Of a stretch of 64,000 nucleotides of DNA, positions 43,339-52,243 are shown one piece after another. Each line of letters starts with the position of its first letter. The stretch's first letter is position 1. The stretch covers positions 1-64,000 of the forward strand of contig CABZFV010000001.1 in assembly GCA_902525075.1 (NCBI GenBank), written 5' to 3'. The stretch is from an uncultured Prochlorococcus sp. (GTDB lineage: Bacteria; Cyanobacteriota; Cyanobacteriia; PCC-6307; Cyanobiaceae). Both the position numbers and the translations under genes were made by a program. Under the pieces are notes generated by a model. It worked only from the letters and a program-made list of their open reading frames with translations. It had not been told where the DNA came from and made no database searches.

Positions 43339-44711
43339 TAATCTTTTTGAATTAACTCAATATTTTCTCTTTCGACTTCTTTATTTAATGCTCTTTGCTG
43401 TTTTCCTCTCCAAAGTAAAATGATGGGTGTGCCTTCAAATCCTAAATTTACTCTAATTTGTTTTTCAATATATCTTCTATAAGTTATTCCGAATAATTTA
43501 GGGTCATTTACAAAAAGAGTAAAAGTGGGAGGTTTGTTCTTTACTTGAGTACCGTAATAAAGCCTACCTTGCTTGCCGCTTCTCTTAGTTGGAGGACTTT
43601 TCCAACTGATTGATTCTTTAAGTACTTCATTAACTACAGATGTTGTAACTCTTCTTCTATGTTGATTTACAGCATTAAGAGCATGCTCAAAAATATTATC
43701 AACTCTTTGACCAGTTAGGGCAGATATAAAAATCATTTTTGACCAGTGTAAAAAATAAAGTTTAGATCTAAGTTCTTTTTCTACTTGATAAATTGTTGAA
43801 CTATTTTTTTCTACAAGATCCCATTTATTAACAACAATTATGCAAGCTCTGCCTTGTTCTTCTATGCGCCCGGCCAGCTTCTGGTCTTGATCAGTTACTC
43901 CATCTATAGCATCTATAACTAAAACACAAACATCACTTCTATCTATAGATTTAAAAGCCCTATTAATACCAAAGAATTCAGTGCCGTATTTAACATTTTT
44001 CTTTCTTCTAATCCCTGCAGTATCAATAATTTTCCAATGATTATCACCTTTTTTAATAAGCGTATCTATTGAATCAGTTGTTGTACCACTAATATCACTA
44101 ACTATCGCTCTTTTTTCTCCACAGATTGAATTTAACAAACTAGATTTACCAACATTAGGCCTACCAATAATTGACATCATTATCTTTTCTTTATCATCCT
44201 GGATATTATTTTCAGGAAGTTCGCCAATAACTAGATCTAAAAGATCTCCAGTACCTGAACCATGAATAGCCGAAACAGGGTTAGGTTCGCCCAATCCTAA
44301 TTTCCAGAACTCCGAAGCTAGGGATATTCCTAAAGTGGTCGATTCGCATTTATTAACAGCAACAATTGTTTTACAGCTTGAGTTTCTTAACCATTTTGCT
44401 ATTGATAAATCACCATCAGTAACGCCTTGATTCCCATCTACCACCAGTAACGCGAGTGAAGCCTCTTCTAAAGCCAAGAATACTTGTGTCCTTATCTCTG
44501 GGAGAAATTCACTATCATCATCAAAAACTAAACCTCCAGTATCAACTATTTGAAATTCCTTACCTCCCCATGAAGCATTTTGATAAGTTCTATCTCTTGT
44601 AACACCAGGCTTATCAAATACTATTGCATCATTACTTTGGCAAAGACGATTAACTAAGGTAGATTTCCCAACGTTCGGTCTTCCGATAATTGCTATTGTA
44701 GGAAGAATCAA
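43338..44711 (-). CDS. der: GTPase Der (EngA)
   Basis: Two G domains: [16 protein letters not shown] and [16 protein letters not shown]. Confidence 0.97.
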   Translation of the reverse strand: MILPTIAIIGRPNVGKSTLVNRLCQSNDAIVFDKPGVTRDRTYQNASWGGKEFQIVDTGGLVFDDDSEFLPEIRTQVFLALEEASLALLVVDGNQGVTDGDLSIAKWLRNSSCKTIVAVNKCESTTLGISLASEFWKLGLGEPNPVSAIHGSGTGDLLDLVIGELPENNIQDDKEKIMMSIIGRPNVGKSSLLNSICGEKRAIVSDISGTTTDSIDTLIKKGDNHWKIIDTAGIRRKKNVKYGTEFFGINRAFKSIDRSDVCVLVIDAIDGVTDQDQKLAGRIEEQGRACIIVVNKWDLVEKNSSTIYQVEKELRSKLYFLHWSKMIFISALTGQRVDNIFEHALNAVNQHRRRVTTSVVNEVLKESISWKSPPTKRSGKQGRLYYGTQVKNKPPTFTLFVNDPKLFGITYRRYIEKQIRVNLGFEGTPIILLWRGKQQRALNKEVERENIELIQKD

Positions 44712-44784
44712 TTCTTCTCTCCAAAGAAAGTAGTATCCATTACAACTATACCTTTAATAGAATCATTTACATTATTCAAAAAAC

Positions 44785-45270
44785 TTATTTAATTTCTGGA
44801 TCGCCAGAATGTCCTTTAACTGGATTAATAGGCGGTGAACTAGGACTTGGCATTAATCCACTAGCTTTTGAAAAACAATCATTTTCAACCGCCCAATAAA
44901 TCAACCAATTTACTGCCGTCGCTCTTCTAGTTCTTCTTGGATAGAGTTCATTAATCTTATAACCTTCAAAATTAAGGAAATTTTTCAGTCCCTGTTTATA
45001 GTCTTTTGGAATTGATCGAGTCAAATGTACTGAGGCTGGTCGCTCTGAAATGATTTGAGGAGCTTTTTCAAATTTTTCTGACCAATAAGAAGGAGTTAAT
45101 GCGCTAAAAACCCATTTATTTAACGTTGTTTCTCTAGTATAAAAAAGTCTCTCCCAAACCAATTCACAAACAAACACATCACTAACCTTATCTTCAAGAA
45201 TAAGAAATAATAGTTTTTTACATATTGGCCATGTAAATTGATTTTCAACGTATTTTTCTTTTTTATGCAT
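44785..45270 (-). CDS. DUF1823-family cyanobacterial protein
   Basis: 161 aa; TPSYWSEKFEKAPQIISERPASVHLTRSIPKDYKQGLKNFLNFEGYKINELYPRRTRRATAVNWL. Confidence 0.8.
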   Translation of the reverse strand: MHKKEKYVENQFTWPICKKLLFLILEDKVSDVFVCELVWERLFYTRETTLNKWVFSALTPSYWSEKFEKAPQIISERPASVHLTRSIPKDYKQGLKNFLNFEGYKINELYPRRTRRATAVNWLIYWAVENDCFSKASGLMPSPSSPPINPVKGHSGDPEIK

Positions 45271-46025
45271 TAATCGAACCTTATCAAAATCAAAGAAAAA
45301 TAAGGCATAACGTCTTTATTATATTGGGATGCATATTGAATAATTTGATCTGGCATACCAACACTCAAAGCTATTAATGATTTTTTGATAATATCCTCTT
45401 TTTTTAATGTTTCCCTTACTAAATTCCATCGTTTCCCTATTTTCATAATGGCCAATACCGTTTTATTTGCCTTACTTTCCCTAATTAGGGTTGTTAATTC
45501 AGATTCTGAAGAAGGGCATTCTTTGATGATCAAGGTCTCGCCTTTTTTTACCAAATCAAAATCATTCAAAGCTGCTGCTGCCGAAATAGAGGAAATACCA
45601 GGTATGGTTTTGGTAATAATTTCAGCATGATTATTTTTTATTAACCTCAAAATATTAGAAGAACTTGCAAATAGTGAAGTATCTCCAAGACAAAGTAAAA
45701 CAACTGATTCTCCATTTTTTATAAATTTCACAATTTTTTCTACTGCGTTAGCCCATATTTCATCAGGATCAAAATCCTTCCTAGCCATGGGAAAGATGAT
45801 AGGTATATTTTTTTTAAATTTGGTGTATTTATTGACTATTTCTGCAGCGAAACTCTTTTTATTATCATCTGATATTGGAAAAACTATAACTTTCGCTTTT
45901 TTTATTGCATCCACTGCAGCAAGTGTTAAGAGCGATGGATCTCCAGGTCCTACGCCAACGATTGTGAATGTTGGTAAATCACTTTTATATCGATTAAGTA
46001 AACTTAAAAACTTGTTTATTATCAT
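45270..46025 (-). CDS. cobI: Precorrin-2 C20-methyltransferase
   Basis: IVGVGPGDPSLLTLAAVDAIKKAKVIVFP; LCLGDTSLFAS; TIPGISSISAAAA. Confidence 0.9.
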   Translation of the reverse strand: MIINKFLSLLNRYKSDLPTFTIVGVGPGDPSLLTLAAVDAIKKAKVIVFPISDDNKKSFAAEIVNKYTKFKKNIPIIFPMARKDFDPDEIWANAVEKIVKFIKNGESVVLLCLGDTSLFASSSNILRLIKNNHAEIITKTIPGISSISAAAALNDFDLVKKGETLIIKECPSSESELTTLIRESKANKTVLAIMKIGKRWNLVRETLKKEDIIKKSLIALSVGMPDQIIQYASQYNKDVMPYFSLILIRFD

Positions 46026-46042
46026 TTTTTATTTTATTAACT

Positions 46043-46651
46043 TTAGCTATGCACCCTTGGCATCATGAAAGTTTCAGCTAGTATTGCTGACTCAATTTCA
46101 GACAATTCCTGTAACCTTTTGAAAGTTTGATTTTTCGAGAATTTAGTTTGCGCTAGTTTCCAGTAAACTCCAAAATGTCTTGCCTCACTCTCAAGCAGAG
46201 ACTCATAAAGAGATTTAAAAGAATTATCTTCAGAATTCAGCGCAAGCAAACTTAATCTTTCATGACTTCTTGCTTCAATAAGTCCTGCTATTAAGAAGCT
46301 ATCAAGCATTCGATTGGGCTCATCCTTTCTTATGTTCTTGGACAATTCAGCTCCATATGGAGGCGGTTTTAAGGACTCAAGAGAATGTCCAAGATCCTTT
46401 AAAAAATAAAGTATTTTTTCAAAATGCTCTAATTCCTCTCTCGCTATTGGACTAAGAACTTCTGCCAGATTTGGTTCTGATGGATATCTAAACATAAGTT
46501 GAATAGCTACTCCTGCTGCTTTTCTTTCACAATGAGCATGGTCAATAAGAATATCTATTGGATTAGATAATGCGAGTTTGATCCACTCATCTGAGGTAAA
46601 TGAAGATAAATATTTAATATGAGAAGTGGGCCTTTTAAAATCGACTAGCAT
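46043..46651 (-). CDS. miaE: tRNA-(ms2io6A)-hydroxylase-like (MiaE)
   Basis: DHAHCERKAAGVAIQLMFRYP; EELEHFEKIL; EARSHERLSLLA; ESEARHFGVYWKLA di-iron ligands. Confidence 0.88.
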   Translation of the reverse strand: MLVDFKRPTSHIKYLSSFTSDEWIKLALSNPIDILIDHAHCERKAAGVAIQLMFRYPSEPNLAEVLSPIAREELEHFEKILYFLKDLGHSLESLKPPPYGAELSKNIRKDEPNRMLDSFLIAGLIEARSHERLSLLALNSEDNSFKSLYESLLESEARHFGVYWKLAQTKFSKNQTFKRLQELSEIESAILAETFMMPRVHS

Positions 46652-47095
46652 TTAATCTTTACTACATAAATATCCAATAATTCCTTCAAGAGCTAATGAA
46701 TAACTTGATATGCCGAATCCACTAATAATTCCAATAGCTTTATCTGTAAGAAAAGATTCTTTACGAAAATCTTCTCTACTAAAAATATTTGAAATATGTA
46801 ACTCTACAAAAGGAATTTTTGATCCAATTAAAGCATCACGAATAGAAATCGAGGTATGAGTAAAAGCGCCAGCATTTATAAGAATACCTTGGATACTTTT
46901 TACAGACTCCTGAATTTTATCTACTATTTCTCCTTCGTGATTACTTTGAAAACATTCAAGATCAATACTTTTTTCTTTAGCAACTTTAATTAAATCTTTT
47001 TCTATATCACTCAATGTTTTATTACCATATATTTCAGGTTCTCTAGTGCCCAAAAGATTTAGATTTGGTCCATTTATCAATAAAATATTCATCAT
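46652..47095 (-). CDS. aroQ: 3-dehydroquinate dehydratase type II (track ORF extends to 47158; start near 47092-47095 likelier)
   Basis: [57 protein letters not shown]-like ELHISN. Confidence 0.94.
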   Translation of the reverse strand: MMNILLINGPNLNLLGTREPEIYGNKTLSDIEKDLIKVAKEKSIDLECFQSNHEGEIVDKIQESVKSIQGILINAGAFTHTSISIRDALIGSKIPFVELHISNIFSREDFRKESFLTDKAIGIISGFGISSYSLALEGIIGYLCSKD

Positions 47096-47194
47096 CAATA
47101 AAGTCTTCTCTTTACAAATGCTATCTAGAAAGAAACAAAAAAACCAAAACAATTTCACACAAAGTGTCCATTAACTGATAAGTTCAAATAGTGG

Positions 47195-47276
47195 GGGGCG
47201 GTGCCCGAGTGGTTAAAGGGGGCGGACTGTAAATCCGCTGGCTCTGCCTACGTTGGTTCAAATCCAACCCGGCCCA
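47195..47276 (+). tRNA. tRNA-Tyr (GUA anticodon)
   Basis: Cloverleaf with long variable arm: GGGGCGG T GCCCGAGTGG...GGACTGTAAATCC...GTTGGTTCAAATCCAAC CCGGCCC A; acceptor has a G4:G69 mismatch. Confidence 0.92.
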
Positions 47277-47286
47277 CTTTAAAATT

Positions 47287-47358
<72 letters not shown>

Positions 47359-47430
47359 TGAACAAGAAGTATGTCCATAACTGAGTTTATAAGAATTTGA
47401 AAAAATAAAATAATTTTAAGACCACTAAAT

Positions 47431-47517
47431 ATGAACGAATTAGAGCAGAAATTAGAGCATAATTATTTCTTATTAAAATTATTTACTTCGCTTGGTAAGG
47501 GAGAGAATCTAAGTTGA
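47431..47517 (+). CDS. Possible 28-aa ORF spanning a tRNA-Thr remnant
   Basis: MNELEQKLEHNYFLLKLFTSLGKGENLS*; coding status uncertain. Confidence 0.25.
   Translation: MNELEQKLEHNYFLLKLFTSLGKGENLS
47491..47505 (+). repeat. Partial tRNA-Thr duplication (15-nt exact match to 47316-47330)
   Basis: cttggtaagggagag identical in both copies, decaying similarity downstream. Confidence 0.6.
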
Positions 47518-47604
47518 GTTCTAGGCGAATTTATAGCCCAATAAAACTAATTAGTATTAAATAACATTTATATATTTTAGAATTTAAAAACATACTTTTA
47601 AGAA

Positions 47605-47787
47605 ATGGAATTATCGTCATACAGGATGCACAGAATATATCTTGCAGCGACCATGAATTATGGTCTTGGTTCTGATGATCCAGAAGAGTTGGCATACTAC
47701 AACAAAATAAGAAAAGAGATGGATGATATGAAAAAAAAGCCAGTAAAAAAAGGGATAACCCTTAATTGGGATAACCCGAAGAAATAG
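47605..47787 (+). CDS. Hypothetical small protein (60 aa)
   Basis: Intact ORF, MELSSYRMHRIYLAATMNYGLGSDDPEEL... Confidence 0.55.
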   Translation: MELSSYRMHRIYLAATMNYGLGSDDPEELAYYNKIRKEMDDMKKKPVKKGITLNWDNPKK

Positions 47788-47791
47788 ATAA

Positions 47792-47878
47792 ATGAATCTA
47801 AATACTTTTTTATTAATTGATGTGAGTCTTATGCTTGTAGGTCTGCCTTTACTGATGATTTTTAAAGGCAAAAATTGA
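47792..47878 (+). CDS. Hydrophobic microprotein (28 aa)
   Basis: MNLNTFLLIDVSLMLVGLPLLMIFKGKN*; 5 nt after the previous ORF. Confidence 0.45.
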   Translation: MNLNTFLLIDVSLMLVGLPLLMIFKGKN

Positions 47879-48019
47879 TAAAATTTTTCACATTTTATCC
47901 ATATTTAAATTCAATTGTTGATCCTTTATCCGTATATGGAAGTACCTCAAACCGTACATATTTATTAGTCGAATAGCCTCTCTAACTAGTTAGAACATAG
48001 TTGTAGTCGTTATGAGCAA

Positions 48020-48157
48020 ATGTCTACGAAATCCAAACTAAAAGAAAATTATAAATCTGAGATTGAAGAAAGATCAGAAGAAGAACTTCTTGAGGAAGAA
48101 ATCAGGAATCAGCAAACATTGGATAGCTTTGTTGAATCTGATAAAAACTGGAGCTGA
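48020..48157 (+). CDS. Acidic microprotein (45 aa)
   Basis: MSTKSKLKENYKSEIEERSEEELLEEEIRNQQTLDSFVESDKNWS*. Confidence 0.5.
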   Translation: MSTKSKLKENYKSEIEERSEEELLEEEIRNQQTLDSFVESDKNWS

Positions 48158-48184
48158 TTAAATTTATTTATTTAGGAGAAAGTT

Positions 48185-48370
48185 ATGAACTTAAAAAGAT
48201 CACCATTCTCAATTCTGGACAAAGACAAAAGAGAAATGGACTATATCAAAGGAGTTTACAAGAGAAAAATTCAAGCTGAAATTGAATCTTATAAAGACCC
48301 CGAAGACGAAGATAAGAGAGATACAATCCAAGCTCAAGATGTATTGATGATTGATAGGATCTCAATTTAG
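48185..48370 (+). CDS. Hypothetical protein (61 aa)
   Basis: Intact ORF preceded by aggagaaagtt SD-like sequence. Confidence 0.6.
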   Translation: MNLKRSPFSILDKDKREMDYIKGVYKRKIQAEIESYKDPEDEDKRDTIQAQDVLMIDRISI

Positions 48371-48667
48371 TTATTTTTTTTTCTTCTTCTTCTTATCTTT
48401 CTTCCTCTTTACCTTTTCATAAACCTCATCAGCCCTCTGTTCAATACTGTCAAGCTTATTTGAGATTTCTTTTAAAGCTTCTGCTTTTCCTTCCTTAACT
48501 AAAGTATCACTTAACTCAATAATTTTAACTGGCTCTCCTTTAACTACAGTATCTTTTGTCTCTTCAGTTTTAATTCCAAACTTACCTTTAATAAAATTGG
48601 CTATAAAAATAAGAACAGGCACATGAACTAAACCGCCTATTACTATTCTTGTTTCTGAATAAGCCAT
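48371..48667 (-). CDS. Hypothetical protein (98 aa), Lys-rich C-terminus
   Basis: N-terminal hydrophobic segment, charged coiled coil, KKKDKKKKKKK tail. Confidence 0.55.
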   Translation of the reverse strand: MAYSETRIVIGGLVHVPVLIFIANFIKGKFGIKTEETKDTVVKGEPVKIIELSDTLVKEGKAEALKEISNKLDSIEQRADEVYEKVKRKKDKKKKKKK

Positions 48668-48808
48668 TTAATAGTGAAAAGTTCTGAGATATTTAAGCAT
48701 AAATTTAATTTTTAAATTCGTTTTATTAAGCCAATTAATATTAGTAATCATTTCTTGATTCGTAGATCAAAAATCTTGCTATTAATTAAGTAGAGACTTT
48801 TTTATTAA

Positions 48809-48898
48809 ATGCCATTAGACATATTTCTAATGAACATGTGTGTTGTTGTTATAGCATTGCTTATCAGAAGAGAAATCAAACTTAAGAAGGCGAGATAA
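48809..48898 (+). CDS. Hydrophobic microprotein (29 aa)
   Basis: MPLDIFLMNMCVVVIALLIRREIKLKKAR*. Confidence 0.45.
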   Translation: MPLDIFLMNMCVVVIALLIRREIKLKKAR

Positions 48899-48901
48899 AT
48901 T

Positions 48902-49021
48902 ATGAAAACACAAATTTTAAAAGAGCATTACATTCCAAATATCCATGCTATTACTATTTTACTAATGCTTCTTCTATGTCTATGGTTACCTCTAGCACTC
49001 AGATTCTTATTAATAATTTAG
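48902..49021 (+). CDS. Hydrophobic microprotein (39 aa)
   Basis: MKTQILKEHYIPNIHAITILLMLLLCLWLPLALRFLLII*. Confidence 0.45.
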   Translation: MKTQILKEHYIPNIHAITILLMLLLCLWLPLALRFLLII

Positions 49022-49049
49022 TCGAATTAAATAGTTAATACTCTTATCC

Positions 49050-49439
49050 TTAAACTCTGCTATATCCTAATTTGGTTTTAAAAATCTTATATGGAACTCC
49101 TGTTTCGTTCATGGCTTCAATGACTTTATCTCCCACAGTTCCGTAAAATTCAACAGAAAAATCAGTTCCCAGTTCAGCATGAGCCTCAAGATAAACACCT
49201 AATGCTGGATTGGCTAAATGAGCTAGTAAAGCATCATCATTTTTATAAACTTCTGACCATACGAAACGAAGAGGGTCATCAGGATCTTGATCAAAAGTAT
49301 GATGGAGCATTCCTGGTTCGTCAGCTTCAACAGCTTTATCTGTCTTATCGGCAATTTCTAAGTATTCTGCAACCTTATCTTCCTTAACTTTAAGTTTTGC
49401 AAGAAGCATAAATGGAGTATCTGATCCAAAAATAGACAT
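49050..49439 (-). CDS. ABM/DABB-like small protein (129 aa)
   Basis: FMLLAKLKVKEDKVAEYLEIADKTDKAVEADEPGMLHHTFDQDPDDPLRFVWSEVYKNDDALLAHL. Confidence 0.7.
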   Translation of the reverse strand: MSIFGSDTPFMLLAKLKVKEDKVAEYLEIADKTDKAVEADEPGMLHHTFDQDPDDPLRFVWSEVYKNDDALLAHLANPALGVYLEAHAELGTDFSVEFYGTVGDKVIEAMNETGVPYKIFKTKLGYSRV

Positions 49440-49461
49440 AAAAAAAAGACTCTTGCGAGCC
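49440..49461 (-). terminator. Terminator-like hairpin directly upstream of an ATG
   Basis: Minus strand GGCTC-GCAA-GAGTC-TTTTTTTT-ATG. Confidence 0.55.
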
Positions 49462-49563
49462 TGAGTGATGGGGATTTCTATAATGACAAATTAATTAGAT
49501 ACAAACAACTCCACCAATAGCAAATTTTTATTACTTACAAACACCATATGTAGTGCTAGGATT

Positions 49564-49776
49564 TTAAAAAGGCTGGGTGATGGGGATTATCCCCCTTTTT
49601 GATTGGGGCGAAGCTAACGCCCTTTTTTTTGGGTATAACTTTTTAATAGCTTCTTGTTGTTCTTGTTTTTTTATTTCTTCAGCATCATAAACAGGACAAG
49701 TATTCTGATTAAGTGATGAGAAAAAAGCACTTTTTTTAAAACTTTTGAATATGGGAGTCAATAGTAAACGTTTCAT
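49564..49776 (-). CDS. Hypothetical protein (70 aa)
   Basis: Intact ORF; last ~20 codons overlap inverted repeats. Confidence 0.4.
   Translation of the reverse strand: MKRLLLTPIFKSFKKSAFFSSLNQNTCPVYDAEEIKKQEQQEAIKKLYPKKRALASPQSKRGIIPITQPF
49582..49630 (+). terminator. Tandem plus-strand intrinsic terminator-like hairpins
   Basis: GGGGATTATCCCC-CTTTTT then GGGCG-AAGCTAA-CGCCC-TTTTTTTT. Confidence 0.5.
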
Positions 49777-50276
49777 TGCTTATATTTACTAAATTGCTCA
49801 AACATACTTAAATACTGAAGAGGAAACACTCTGGTTAAATTTTCTATTTTCTCTTCATCCAATACAACACCCTCTGGTAATTTCTTAATTAACTTTGGGA
49901 TAGCTTTTTTTGTTTCCTCTCTGCAGAAATTAATTCTATAAGTAGCTTCTTTTTTAATATTCTTTTTAATTAATCCATCTTTTTCAAGCATTGATTTTAA
50001 ATCAAGATTATTACCTTTCAGAAGAGCAATTAAAACAGTATCTGAAATTTTTAAAGCTTCCGCAGGTTCTTTATCTTTGTTTATTCCAAATATCCAGGTA
50101 CAGGCTCCAACTCCTAATGCTCTTGCAATACAATCATCATTTCCAATTTCATCACAAGGTAATCTAAAAGACTCTTCAATTTTTTTTAGATCATAACCAT
50201 TCTCACCTTCTGGAAAACCAGCTTGAGCAGATAAAGGAAATAAAAATAATATTGCAGGAAGAATTAAGCTTTTCAC
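49773..50276 (-). CDS. Secreted hypothetical protein (167 aa)
   Basis: Signal peptide MKSLILPAILFLFPLSAQA; four Cys. Confidence 0.65.
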   Translation of the reverse strand: MKSLILPAILFLFPLSAQAGFPEGENGYDLKKIEESFRLPCDEIGNDDCIARALGVGACTWIFGINKDKEPAEALKISDTVLIALLKGNNLDLKSMLEKDGLIKKNIKKEATYRINFCREETKKAIPKLIKKLPEGVVLDEEKIENLTRVFPLQYLSMFEQFSKYKQ

Positions 50277-50555
50277 TTAAAAATAACTTGATATAACCGT
50301 TGAATCGTAAATATGACCGGCACTCTCAATTAATGGTTTCACTGCTGGATCTTCAAACATAGCTATTGATTTACCTTCTTCACCCTGCTCAATAAGAATT
50401 ACACTTGTTGGATCATCTTTCTTTACACCTTTGTATAAGCAAATAATTCCGCGCTCTTTATTCATTTGTATATTTTCTTCGCTGTCATAAACCGCAGCCC
50501 ATTCTTCAAAAGGTACGCTAATTTTGAATGTGAAAACGGTAGTTTCAAGAGACAT
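50277..50555 (-). CDS. DUF3764-like small protein (92 aa)
   Basis: TTVFTFKISVPFEEWAAVYDSEENI...PAVKPLIESAGHIYDSTVISSYF. Confidence 0.7.
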   Translation of the reverse strand: MSLETTVFTFKISVPFEEWAAVYDSEENIQMNKERGIICLYKGVKKDDPTSVILIEQGEEGKSIAMFEDPAVKPLIESAGHIYDSTVISSYF

Positions 50556-50602
50556 AATATATAGGAGCTAGTTGCTCCCTATTCTAGATAGACTGTCAAT
50601 AA

Positions 50603-50950
50603 TCAAGAAAAAACTGGTGGATAAGGTGTTTGTCCATTCATTAATGATGTGTCAATTGGTTTACAGATATTCATCAATGCATCTTGTCCGAACCCTGGAC
50701 CAGAGGGGCCATCTATAAACTCCTGAAACTCCTCAGCTGAAATACCCTCTTTTACTTCCCAAAAACAATACACAGGACCAGTTTTAGTTACGGCATTTGC
50801 AGAATGGTTAAAAAATCCTTTTTCTTTATTAGCTGCTACCGCATCATCCCATCCACCACCTGGTGACATTGCGGCATAAGCTGTTTCCCACCATTTTTCA
50901 GCTTTTCCTGCCTTAAATTCATGATGAACAATATAAAAAGTTGATGCCAT
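50603..50950 (-). CDS. Hypothetical protein (115 aa), ferredoxin-like/ABM-like fold suspected
   Basis: TFYIVHHEFKAGKAEKWWETAYAAMSPGGGWDDAVAANKEKGFFNHSANAVTKTGPVYCFWEVKEG. Confidence 0.6.
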   Translation of the reverse strand: MASTFYIVHHEFKAGKAEKWWETAYAAMSPGGGWDDAVAANKEKGFFNHSANAVTKTGPVYCFWEVKEGISAEEFQEFIDGPSGPGFGQDALMNICKPIDTSLMNGQTPYPPVFS

Positions 50951-51024
50951 AAAAATAATTTTTGTGCTAATAATAAAGCTACTTTATACAAGTAAAGGAA
51001 AGATTAATTTATTTTGAATTCCTA

Positions 51025-51052
51025 AATAAAAAAAGGGGGCTAAAAGCCCCTA
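51025..51052 (-). terminator. Rho-independent terminator of the 51083..51436 gene
   Basis: Minus strand GGGGCTTTTAGCCCCCTTTTTTT. Confidence 0.8.
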
Positions 51053-51082
51053 GCGATCGACTGTCAATATATACAATCTAAA

Positions 51083-51436
51083 TCAGAATCCAGATATTGC
51101 TTCATAGAAATCAGCGTCTGGGAGTATTTCCTTCAAGGGTTCAATCTCCTTGGCAGGGCCATGGACCTGCACATTAATATCTGACACTTCAAAAAGCTTG
51201 GGAATCATATGTCCCATATTTTCGAGATGAAATAAAGCAGCGGCACCATCTTTATATGCCTCTCTTACATAGGCCTTATCTGACCCGCAAGTAGTGATAT
51301 TAAAAAAAAGGCAATCAGGTTCATTAGCTTTTGTCAGCACCAAAATTTCTTCTAAAAGAGCTATGCACTGGTCCATCTTCCCATCCTTGATTGTGAAGTG
51401 GGGATGGATAGAAACCATGGTTGTATCTAGAGACAT
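51083..51436 (-). CDS. ABM/DABB-like small protein (117 aa)
   Basis: MVSIHPHFTIKDGKMDQCIALLEEILVLTKANEPDCLFFNITTCGSDKAYVREAYKDGAAALFHL. Confidence 0.68.
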   Translation of the reverse strand: MSLDTTMVSIHPHFTIKDGKMDQCIALLEEILVLTKANEPDCLFFNITTCGSDKAYVREAYKDGAAALFHLENMGHMIPKLFEVSDINVQVHGPAKEIEPLKEILPDADFYEAISGF

Positions 51437-51576
51437 TAATTAATAGATATTTCTCCTATCTTTTTAGCAACTAATCTTTATAAACAAGTTAAAAATATGG
51501 ATTAACTAAAAATTAAGAATGTCAATTTGGTATCGCATGTACCGTTTATATTTTTTTTGAAAGCTATTAATTGGAT

Positions 51577-51759
51577 ATGAGTTACTTTGCTGAACCAAAC
51601 CATATTGAATATGATGCATGGTTCGATGAGAACATCGACCCAGTGGATCTTGTGAATTACTCAGATGAAAAGGAGTTCAGTGATTCGGTACACTTTAAGT
51701 TCCATAAGATGTCCACTAGAAATTTAACGATTGGTTCTTCTGATAATTTTCACTGGTAA
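51577..51759 (+). CDS. Hypothetical acidic small protein (~60 aa; track start 51571)
   Basis: MSYFAEPNHIEYDAWFDENIDPVDLVNY... Confidence 0.5.
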   Translation: MSYFAEPNHIEYDAWFDENIDPVDLVNYSDEKEFSDSVHFKFHKMSTRNLTIGSSDNFHW

Positions 51760-51795
51760 GAAAAAGATTTTTCACTCCATAAATATTTATGAATC

Positions 51796-52173
51796 TTACG
51801 CAGAATATGTTCCATCACTTTCTCTTCTTTCATTAGCTAATACAATTTCATCTACAACTTTTTCAATCATGTAAGCACTTTTTTTACCAAAACATTTTTC
51901 TTTTTTAATACTCTCAAAATCATTTGGGATTAAATCATTATGTTCACAACAGTCGCATTTAATATCAATTTTCTTACCTCTAAAAACCTCCAAAGCTCTA
52001 GAAAAAATCCATTGCTGAACTGAAATACTTTCCCAACTATCAAAATTCGACCATTCATCAAAATCACTATTAAGGATGGCTTTTAATCCATCAGCCTGAT
52101 TTACATATACTAAGTATGAATCTTTTCTTGGTTCATCATTAATACCAATTGTTTTGACAGAATTTTGATTCAT
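51796..52173 (-). CDS. Hypothetical protein (125 aa) with CDCC motif
   Basis: Intact ORF; KCDCCEHND. Confidence 0.55.
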   Translation of the reverse strand: MNQNSVKTIGINDEPRKDSYLVYVNQADGLKAILNSDFDEWSNFDSWESISVQQWIFSRALEVFRGKKIDIKCDCCEHNDLIPNDFESIKKEKCFGKKSAYMIEKVVDEIVLANERRESDGTYSA

Positions 52174-52243
52174 TAAATATAGATTGATTGAGTAGCCCTA
52201 TAAATCTAGAGGATAATTTCAAAAATATAAACAAAAAAATGTC

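Noticed and set aside
45385-46068. Two plus-strand ORFs (81 and 93 aa) over cobI
   Set aside because: Antisense to a conserved methyltransferase; no independent signals
47488-47560. Second complete tRNA gene
   Set aside because: Only a 15-nt anticodon-arm match; no acceptor or T-arm pairing, so a remnant only
47617-47871. 84-aa minus-strand ORF
   Set aside because: Antisense to two tandem plus-strand small ORFs with short spacing
47982-47993. CTAACTAGTTAG palindrome as an operator
   Set aside because: Single 12-bp palindrome in AT-rich intergenic DNA; no repeats or context to support function
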